From an uncultured Selenomonas sp. (GTDB lineage Bacteria; Bacillota; Negativicutes; Selenomonadales; Selenomonadaceae): a stretch of 26,228 bases of DNA. The translations under genes and the position numbers were made by a program. The DNA lies in NCBI GenBank assembly GCA_937915915.1, contig CALGGN010000221.1:1-26228 (forward strand). The letters are read 5' to 3'. Below, piece after piece: positions 20,959 to 26,228 of this stretch. The notes beneath the pieces are model-generated. The model was given only the letters and a program-made list of their open reading frames with translations. It was not told where the DNA came from and did no database searches. Within the stretch, counting starts at the first letter, position 1, and every line of letters begins with the position of its first letter.

Positions 20959-21990
20959 TCAGCATCCTAAAAGTGGCTGCCCAGAGGCGAAGAGCATCTC
21001 ATTGATGGTGAAGATGTCGTATTCGGAGCGGTCGATAAAGTATTCCACGATGATGTCCAACTTGTTGCTGTGGGAGATGGCGTAACCGGCTCTGCCGATG
21101 AAGTCACGTGTCTCATCAAGATTCAGTTCCAATGCTACAGCAAAGGCGAGCGCCGTGGTCTTGCTGGGCTGGTAGGCAGGATTGTTGCGGATTTTGGAGA
21201 ACAGCTTACGGTCAATATTTGCCCGTTTGTACACTTCCGGGTCGGTCTTTCCCTTGGCATCGATGAGCCGAAGAAGTGCCTCGGAAAAGGTATCGTCAAT
21301 CTCGGATAGCAAATCATCCAATGAACGGGCTTTGCCGGGAGCGGGTGCCTTTGCCATCGGAGCAGACATGGCCTTGGCTTCCCGCAGTTCTTCTGCCAAG
21401 GAAATATGCCCACCGAATCCCCTGCGAGGGAAGTCATCACGGTATTCCTCGTCAAGATGCTCGTCCACATACATTTCGTCGATGTAACTTTGCACATCAT
21501 CGAATAGACTGCCGGATATCTTGAAGGACTTACGGTCAAAGACCACGAGATAAACGTCCAAGTCATGGTCAACGAGGAACTCCCGTATAGCCAGTGTTGC
21601 CGTAGCTATGGCGATTTCCGCAGGACAGTCGAATACACCCGCAGATATGAGGGGGAAGGCAATGGAGGAGCATTTATTTTCGGCGGCAAGCCGTAGGGAG
21701 TTCGTGTAGCATTCGTTGAGAAGTTCCCGTTCACCGTGCTTGCCGTCCTGCCATACCGGGCCTACCGTATGAATGACATGTTCTGACGGCAAATCAAAAG
21801 CAGGAGTAATAAACGCCTTACCCGTGGCAATATCGCCGATTTTCTTCCGTGCCGCTAAAAGTTGAGCTCCGGCGGCTTTGTGTATGGCTCTATCAACGCC
21901 ACCACCCACGATAGGACGGGGATTGGCAGTATTGACAATGGCATCAACGCTCATTTTTGTGATGTCGTTGCGGACAATTTCTAATGGCAT
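20959..21990 (-). CDS. Macro-domain protein with HTH-like C-terminal extension
   Basis: 343 residues. The macro domain covers about 1-175: MPLEIVRNDITKMSVDAIVN, then TANPRPIVGGGVDRAIHKAA (ADP-ribose binding loop 1), then SSIAFPLISAGVFDCPAEIA (loop 2, near 125-145). A linker with basic and Ala/Pro-rich parts (about 195-225) leads to a helical C-terminal domain, LLRLIDAKGKTDPEVYKRAN, then IDRKLFSKIRNNPAYQPSKT, which looks like an XRE-type HTH and may bind DNA or a partner. Macro domains bind or hydrolyse ADP-ribose and its esters. With the neighbouring glycohydrolase it probably forms a reader/eraser pair. The start is the first ATG, with GGGAG shortly upstream. Confidence 0.9.
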   Translation of the reverse strand: MPLEIVRNDITKMSVDAIVNTANPRPIVGGGVDRAIHKAAGAQLLAARKKIGDIATGKAFITPAFDLPSEHVIHTVGPVWQDGKHGERELLNECYTNSLRLAAENKCSSIAFPLISAGVFDCPAEIAIATATLAIREFLVDHDLDVYLVVFDRKSFKISGSLFDDVQSYIDEMYVDEHLDEEYRDDFPRRGFGGHISLAEELREAKAMSAPMAKAPAPGKARSLDDLLSEIDDTFSEALLRLIDAKGKTDPEVYKRANIDRKLFSKIRNNPAYQPSKTTALAFAVALELNLDETRDFIGRAGYAISHSNKLDIIVEYFIDRSEYDIFTINEMLFASGQPLLGC

Positions 21991-22046
21991 GATTCATTCT
22001 ACTCCCAAATACTACTTCATTTCTTCAAACTTAGCACCTCATGATT

Positions 22047-22796
22047 CTACAGTTCCAGAGCCTGCTCAACCTGATCTTTGGCCTCGCCGAGCATTTTCTG
22101 GATTTTGGGAAGCAAGGATGGTGCAAAGGGGTCTCGTTCACTAATTTTCTCGTAGGTTGCAGCCTCTGCCCTCGCCAACATTTTTACGGCTAAGAGAATA
22201 TCTTTCTCCATGCCTATGCCATAAAGCGCACATTCACCGATACGCATGCAAATGTCGGAATACGGTGGAGTGCCGTCCTGAACCTCATTCCACGCCTGCT
22301 TGTAGAATTCCATTGCCATGTTTTCGTCTTTTTTGACAAAGCGCCCGTAGCGGTACATATCTCCTACTTTATAGAGGGCATTGGCATCACGCAATAAAAC
22401 GGCGTGCATATAGCAATTGAAAGCCTTTTCATCATCAACGGGAATGTCACGCCCGTAATAGTAGCAATAGCCAAGATTGCACCATGCTCTTACCTGCGTC
22501 CCATAATCATCGGATGTCGTGGCCATTTCATAATATCTGATGGCTTTTCTGTAATTCTGTTGAATGTGCTCTCCACCATAGTACATTGCGCCAAGATTTA
22601 GTGCCGCCGTCATATTCCCTGCATCCATACAGGCCGTGTAATAACTGACCATCTTATCAGCGATGGCAGGAGTTATGCTATCAGGAAAACTATCCTGATA
22701 GAGCCCGGCATATTCGAACATCGCATCAAGCTCACCATTCTTGATGCGATTCTCCAGTTCCTTGAATTTATATTTGATTTCCTGCGACATCTTCAT
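22047..22796 (-). CDS. Sel1-like repeat (TPR-like) protein
   Basis: 249 residues from the ATG at 22796, with AAAGGAG 9 nt upstream; the ATG at 22805 touches that site. Several Sel1-type helical repeats are visible: MTAALNLGAMYYGGEHIQQN, then YRKAIRYYEMA; AWCNLGYCYYYGRDIPVDDE, then KAFNCYMHAV; YKVGDMYRYGRFVKKDENMA, then MEFYKQAW; CMRIGECALYGIGMEKDILL, then AVKMLARAEA. There is no signal peptide, so it should act in the cytoplasm as a protein-binding scaffold. It is the first intact gene of the ADP-ribose cluster, and its upstream region is cut by a fragment of an IS5-family transposase, so its native promoter may be lost. Confidence 0.82.
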   Translation of the reverse strand: MKMSQEIKYKFKELENRIKNGELDAMFEYAGLYQDSFPDSITPAIADKMVSYYTACMDAGNMTAALNLGAMYYGGEHIQQNYRKAIRYYEMATTSDDYGTQVRAWCNLGYCYYYGRDIPVDDEKAFNCYMHAVLLRDANALYKVGDMYRYGRFVKKDENMAMEFYKQAWNEVQDGTPPYSDICMRIGECALYGIGMEKDILLAVKMLARAEAATYEKISERDPFAPSLLPKIQKMLGEAKDQVEQALEL

Positions 22797-22866
22797 TGTG
22801 GCCATCTCCTTTACGACTGACTAAATTCGCCACTGGCCCTTGTCATTCCTGCTAGGGGGGACCACC

Positions 22867-23075
22867 ATGAACCGGCAAACCAGTTTTACAGATTACAAAT
22901 ATGACAACCGCAGCCGCCGGACTCGGCGCGAACAATTCCTCGCGTCGATGGACGAGATGATTCCTTGGCAGGATTGGCTCGACATGATAGAGCCTTATTA
23001 TCCGAAAGGGACGCACGGACGCAAGCCGATCGGTGCAGAAACCATGCTCCGTATGTATCTGATGCGAACTCTGCA
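22867..23075 (+). pseudogene. IS5-family transposase, N-terminal fragment
   Basis: The first 70 or so codons (MNRQTSFTDYKYDNRSRRTR, then LDMIEPYYPKGTHGRKPIGA, then ETMLRMYLMR) match the N-terminal region of IS5-family transposases. The expected continuation (LQNWFNLSDE-like) is lost after about 23070 and the catalytic DDE residues are absent. A GGGGGG-type ribosome binding site precedes the ATG. It is the broken remainder of an insertion sequence that separated the Sel1 gene from its upstream region. Confidence 0.8.
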
Positions 23076-23140
23076 ATGCAGACACATTCGCCATGAATAT
23101 GAGAATTTCCTGCTGATTCTTCTGTTCGGAAGGCGGGATT

Positions 23141-23300
23141 TCAAGACGGTGTTCCGCATTCAGGGTCACGGAAGTCCTCATCCGGGATGATTTCTGCATC
23201 CTCCAAGCGGAACTCCACAATCTCGTTCTTATGGAAAAGCCTCCCGTAGATGTGATAGTTTCCGTCCTTTTCCCAACTATCTGCAATACGGTCTATCAGG
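23141..23300 (-). pseudogene. 3' fragment of an unidentified minus-strand gene
   Basis: The minus-strand frame reads DRIADSWEKDGNYHIYGRLF, then HKNEIVEFRLEDAEIIPDED, then FRDPECGTPS and a TGA stop. It is clearly protein-like but begins without a start codon where the DMT transporter fragment begins on the other strand. Seventy bases further a new ATG (MANVSALQ) opens and is lost at the IS5 fragment. So a piece of a two-gene minus-strand operon survives between two insertions. Family not recognised. Confidence 0.6.
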
Positions 23301-23560
23301 TTTGTGCCAAGTCGGTGCCAGCAGATATGAATCCCCTGGCCTCGCTGACGGTAACATACCTTGTGGCAGTCATCATGTCTGGCTTGTTGTACGTCTGGCT
23401 GAGCACGGGAGAAGACTTTCTGGGGGAATACAGGAAGCTTAATTTGGCTCCCTTCGCGCTGGGGGCTGTGATCGTGGGACTGGAGGCTGGATCTATGCTT
23501 ATAAAGCAGGCTGGCCGGTGAGCACAGCCTTTATAGTGCAGAGTGCTGCCTGGCAAGAAG
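23284..23560 (+). pseudogene. DMT/EamA-family transporter fragment, frameshifted
   Basis: The frame reads TVYQVCAKSVPADMNPLASL, then TVTYLVAVIMSGLLYVWL, then LNLAPFALGAVIVGLEAGSM, which is the first part of a small drug/metabolite transporter with hydrophobic segments. After SMLIKQAG a frame change is needed to continue as KAGWPVSTAFIVQSA, so at least one base is missing or added near 23505. The start codon region and the remaining helices are missing. It is a non-functional remnant. Confidence 0.75.
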
Positions 23561-23634
23561 GAAAATCTGTTAGATACGTAGAACTTTTCTCGTGAGTGGT
23601 ATCCATTGCCTGGCAGCAGAAAGAACGGAGGTTC

Positions 23635-23960
23635 AAGTTCTTGAGAGATATACAAATATCCGACCATTTCGATTATTCCACCATTCTCCTGTTTTCATTG
23701 CCCACCATCGGCATGCTGATTGTGGACAGCACCTATACGGTGGCGGACGGTTTTTTATTTCCAACTACATAGGGGCGGCGGCGTTTGCTTCGGAGAATCT
23801 GATCTTTCCTCCCTTCATGCTTCTGGCCGGGGTGGGCTTGATGTTCGGCACCGGCGCCAGCGCCGTGATATCGAGGGAACTGGGAGCCGGCAGGCCGGAG
23901 AGAGCCTGTGGCATCCTGAGTATGCTCATGGTCGTCCTGGCCCTTCTCAATCTCCGAAGT
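23635..23960 (+). pseudogene. MATE-family efflux transporter fragment, frameshifted
   Basis: One frame reads KFLRDIQISDHFDYSTILLF, then SLPTIGMLIVDSTYTVADGF; the next frame continues FISNYIGAAAFASENLIFPP, then FMLLAGVGLMFGTGASAVIS, then RELGAGRPERACGILSMLMV. These are the first two or three helices of a MATE multidrug/Na+ antiporter. The shift falls in a run of six T at 23751-23756, where one T appears lost. The gene stops matching near 23950. No start codon is placed properly. Confidence 0.8.
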
Positions 23961-24025
23961 AGGCTCATCGCCAAAAAGCCCAAAGTTAGAGCATTGCCTT
24001 TAGTTCCGTCAAGCGTTGCAGTGTC

Positions 24026-24220
24026 ATGCCTGTATTTTTGATGGATGGTATTGCGGCGGCGAAAGCCAAGGGTGTGAGGTTTGGACGTACATCCCTCGAT
24101 AAGCCCGATGGCTTCGAGAATGTCTTTGCGCAGTGGGCATCGGGAGCAATTTCGGAGTGCGAAGCCGCACGACGTCTGGGTGTCTCGCGCCCCACATTCC
24201 ACAAGTGGTCGCACGAATAG
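24026..24220 (+). pseudogene. Serine recombinase (resolvase/invertase), C-terminal fragment
   Basis: The segment GIAAAKAKGVRFGRTSLDKP, then ASGAISECEAARRLGVSRPT, then FHKW is the junction and C-terminal DNA-binding HTH of small serine recombinases. The catalytic N-terminal domain is missing; upstream bases belong to other debris. It marks a past resolvase- or transposon-type element at this place. Confidence 0.8.
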
Positions 24221-24234
24221 GGTGCAGAAAAACC

Positions 24235-25191
24235 ATGGTTTTCTTGGCGGGTTCGATTTTCGGCGGCACGGGAGCCGCTGGGATTCCCACCATAGCGAAA
24301 CTTTTGAAGGTCGTATTTGCGCAATACGGCTCCAATTTGCGAGTGGGTGCGATATTGCTCTTGCCTTATTTTACCTTCTCCCCCACCGCCACGCAAAAGG
24401 CAACCTGCGGTCTTTACGCCTCCGCCGAAAACTTCCTCACAAACACCAAAGCCGCTTTGCATTACTACGCAGACAACGGCGCGGAGCTTTTTGACTCCAT
24501 GTACTTCGTAGGCGATGACAATATGAGAAAGACGGGGAACTTTAGTGTGGGCGCGGGAACCCAAGAAAACGATGCCCATATAATCGACCTTTACGGTGCC
24601 TTTGCGGCGGCGCATTTTTATCGCGGCGAAAAGGGAAAACATTGTTACAGCATTTCAAAAAACGAAGAAAACAAGATTTCATGGCAGGATTTGCCGATTT
24701 CGGAGGTTGAAACAAAGCGGTTCGTTCAATACGTTCGCTTTATTTTCGCCTATCTTGCCCTTGTAAAACCCGAATTAAACAAGGACAGCGGCAATCCTCC
24801 ATGGTATAAGGATTATTGGAAAAACAGAATAGACAAAAAAGCCCCGGAGGTCTTGCATTTTGACCAATACTGCGAAAAATTCATGCGCTGGTTAAGTCAA
24901 ATCCAAACTTACAGCCGTTCCGTAAACCTTATCAACCCCGAATCCTTCAAAGTTACCGAGAAAGGTGCGATTATTGAGGACAAATTTTTCCACAAGTTGG
25001 ATTTTGTCGAACGAGACGTAGAGAAATACCGTATCGACGCTGTGAGAACGTATTTAAACAGTCATGGATCGGACGATGTAAAAGGTGACGGCGGTTTTAT
25101 GGGTTTTGGAGCCGGCAAAAGGACACCCGCCGGAACGAAACAAGAATTCGGGCTTTTTTTAAGAAGACTTTACGACGCTTGCGAAATATAA
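24235..25191 (+). CDS. 5'-truncated gene with a tubulin/FtsZ-like glycine loop
   Basis: 318 codons from the first plausible ATG (MVFLAGSIFGGTGAAGIPTI). The GSIFGGTGAAG loop resembles the nucleotide-binding signature (GGTGTG-like) of the tubulin/FtsZ superfamily, especially its divergent bacterial members. In those proteins an N-terminal Rossmann half precedes this loop, and it is absent here: just upstream lies the recombinase fragment and no ribosome binding site. The remainder, with YADNGAELFDSMYFVGDD and VERDVEKYRIDAVRTYLNSH, is unassigned. The stop is followed by a good ribosome binding site for the next gene, so the two form an operon. Truncated tubulin-like protein is my best reading, held loosely. 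Confidence 0.4.
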   Translation: MVFLAGSIFGGTGAAGIPTIAKLLKVVFAQYGSNLRVGAILLLPYFTFSPTATQKATCGLYASAENFLTNTKAALHYYADNGAELFDSMYFVGDDNMRKTGNFSVGAGTQENDAHIIDLYGAFAAAHFYRGEKGKHCYSISKNEENKISWQDLPISEVETKRFVQYVRFIFAYLALVKPELNKDSGNPPWYKDYWKNRIDKKAPEVLHFDQYCEKFMRWLSQIQTYSRSVNLINPESFKVTEKGAIIEDKFFHKLDFVERDVEKYRIDAVRTYLNSHGSDDVKGDGGFMGFGAGKRTPAGTKQEFGLFLRRLYDACEI

Positions 25192-25212
25192 AAACTACCG
25201 GAGGTTGATTTT

Positions 25213-26214
25213 ATGCCGTATGTATTGCTTCCAAATCTTTCCGATCCTCCTTTTTATCCCCAAACAGCTGGAGTTTGGGAGGACGCAAAGGGAAAGACCG
25301 GGATGGATATATTTTTGCGCGGACTGGCGGACAGTCTGAAGGGTACCCAAAACACCGACAAAGTCATGGGGATAGACTCTATTCCCGACGTTTGGGCAAG
25401 ACCGTTGTTCTTTCAAATGGCGCTCTTCTCCTCCAAAAATTTCGACGAAAACTTACGGAACAAAGCCGTGGGCGAATGGCGGGCATTGCTTTCCATATTG
25501 GCGTTAAACAAAATCAGACGTTTAAATCTTGAAGTTATACACATAGAATTGGACGCATCGGGGGCGTTGGGGAAGGATCTTATTAAACTTGCGCCTAGAA
25601 ACGTTTCTTTAATCACGCCCCCCACCAATGATCTAACTTTGCCATGGAAGGATATATACGCCATAACGTACGACGGCAAGCCGTTGGCTATTACGTCTCC
25701 CACGACTTTGGTGTCGCCGGCGGCGGATTACGCGGAGGATTTTGCCGAAGATTTTACCGAGGGATTAAAAGGCCCTTGGAAAAACGACGATATTTTGTAC
25801 CTTACGGATCCATTGAAGAATACCAAATCCCCCATATCGGAGGGGGAAATTCTGGCTCTTTACGCTTGGCTTACGGATTTAAAATCGGAATTAGACAAAA
25901 TCGTAAACAATAACGTTACCGATACAATCGTAAGCAACGCCCTTTTCGCTCTTTTGGGAGAATATATAAATGATGTTCAAAACGTCAAAGGCAAGGCGGC
26001 GGGAGACGTAAAGATTATTGATGCGGGATTCAATATTAATATAGGCGTTGCGAGTTGCCTGGGCAAAACGGCAGAGTCTCCGTCAATTCCCGTGGGAACC
26101 GCAGCAGCCGTCGGTGGTCAGTCAATATCCCTTTTGAAGACAAGCACCGCCCGCGCCGGAAGCGCGCCATTGATTGTATTCAGAAAACCCCTGGTTAGAC
26201 CAGGGGTTCAGTAA
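25213..26214 (+). CDS. Uncharacterised partner of the tubulin-like gene, 3' end altered
   Basis: 333 codons (MPYVLLPNLSDPPFYPQTAG). GGAGG lies 7 nt before the ATG and the gene follows the tubulin-like gene by 21 bp, so they are co-transcribed. It is a soluble protein with no signal peptide or obvious catalytic motif; segments such as LSILALNKIRRLNLEVIHIE, then SLITPPTNDLTLPWKDIYAI suggest a mixed fold. The last codons (FRKPLVRPGVQ) come from a hairpin that looks like a mobile-element end, so the natural C-terminus is probably lost. I do not recognise the family. Confidence 0.55.
   Translation: MPYVLLPNLSDPPFYPQTAGVWEDAKGKTGMDIFLRGLADSLKGTQNTDKVMGIDSIPDVWARPLFFQMALFSSKNFDENLRNKAVGEWRALLSILALNKIRRLNLEVIHIELDASGALGKDLIKLAPRNVSLITPPTNDLTLPWKDIYAITYDGKPLAITSPTTLVSPAADYAEDFAEDFTEGLKGPWKNDDILYLTDPLKNTKSPISEGEILALYAWLTDLKSELDKIVNNNVTDTIVSNALFALLGEYINDVQNVKGKAAGDVKIIDAGFNINIGVASCLGKTAESPSIPVGTAAAVGGQSISLLKTSTARAGSAPLIVFRKPLVRPGVQ
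26186..26208 (+). mobile_element. Hairpin of a probable IS200/IS605 left end
   Basis: AACCCCTGGT and ACCAGGGGTT are perfect complements around a TAG loop, followed by CAGTAAAGCTTATAGCGATG to the window edge. Subterminal hairpins near the left end are the recognition structures of IS200/IS605 TnpA transposases, and this sequence resembles such ends from memory. The transposase itself would lie beyond the window, so this is not proven. Confidence 0.45.
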
Positions 26215-26228
26215 AGCTTATAGCGATG

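Noticed and set aside
24003..24060. Short minus-strand peptide MTLQRLTELKAML
   Set aside because: Only 13 codons, no ribosome binding site, and it lies in rearranged debris; it cannot be told from chance.
1..26228. CRISPR array, tRNA or rRNA genes
   Set aside because: No regularly spaced direct repeats and no cloverleaf or rRNA-like sequence were seen by eye on either strand.

Overview
The window looks like an accessory region of a Bacillota chromosome (Clostridia or Negativicutes). The basis is strong AGGAGG-type ribosome binding sites, a YozE SAM-like protein, and a Firmicute-phage replication module of DUF2800, DUF2815, PolA, P4-type primase, VRR-NUC and SNF2 genes. Nearly every intact gene lies on the minus strand. 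There is no rRNA, tRNA or CRISPR array. No integrase, repressor or structural phage gene is visible, so the phage part is only its early/replication segment; late genes would lie beyond base 1.

Layout. (1) About 1-11.2 kb is the prophage replication operon, read right to left: a sigma-like/HTH protein behind a structured leader, an Rrp5-like small protein, a DUF2800 nuclease, a DUF2815 ssDNA-binding protein, family A DNA polymerase, small accessory proteins, a P4/D5-type primase-helicase, YozE-like, VRR-NUC, SNF2 helicase, and an ArpU/DUF1492-like late regulator. Most genes overlap by ATGA. The operon carries a roughly 107-bp imperfect inverted repeat next to the primase gene, two copies of a 40-bp intergenic element, and several hairpins placed at ribosome binding sites. 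(2) 11.2-19.0 kb is a visibly more AT-rich defence island: an excisionase-like HTH gene, two C5-cytosine methyltransferases, a McrB-like AAA+ NTPase and a LlaJI-family nuclease, which is the gene set and order of a LlaJI-type restriction-modification system. A sixth gene encodes a large M78 (ImmA/IrrE) zinc peptidase with a possible C-terminal HTH. One near-consensus promoter stands at the upstream end and two intrinsic terminators at the downstream end. (3) 19.2-22.8 kb is a cluster for ADP-ribose chemistry: a vWA protein, an ADP-ribosylglycohydrolase, a macro-domain protein with an HTH-like tail, and a Sel1-repeat protein. Two of the genes have promoters of identical architecture with a shared 19-bp operator-like palindrome. 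(4) 22.8-26.2 kb is a scrapyard of plus-strand fragments: an IS5-family transposase N-terminus, frameshifted DMT and MATE transporters, a serine-recombinase C-terminus, a 5'-truncated gene with a tubulin-like GGTGAAG loop and its partner. The partner runs into what looks like an IS200/IS605 left end at the window edge.

How the parts fit. The phage operon is a self-contained DNA replication kit. The R-M island sits where a lysogeny module would normally be expected, so it may be phage-borne cargo, or the prophage may be a remnant. The strongest candidates for something undescribed are the M78 peptidase attached to a LlaJI-type system, the co-regulated ADP-ribose cluster, and the repeated structured elements of the phage operon. 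All functions are inferred from sequence motifs read by eye.
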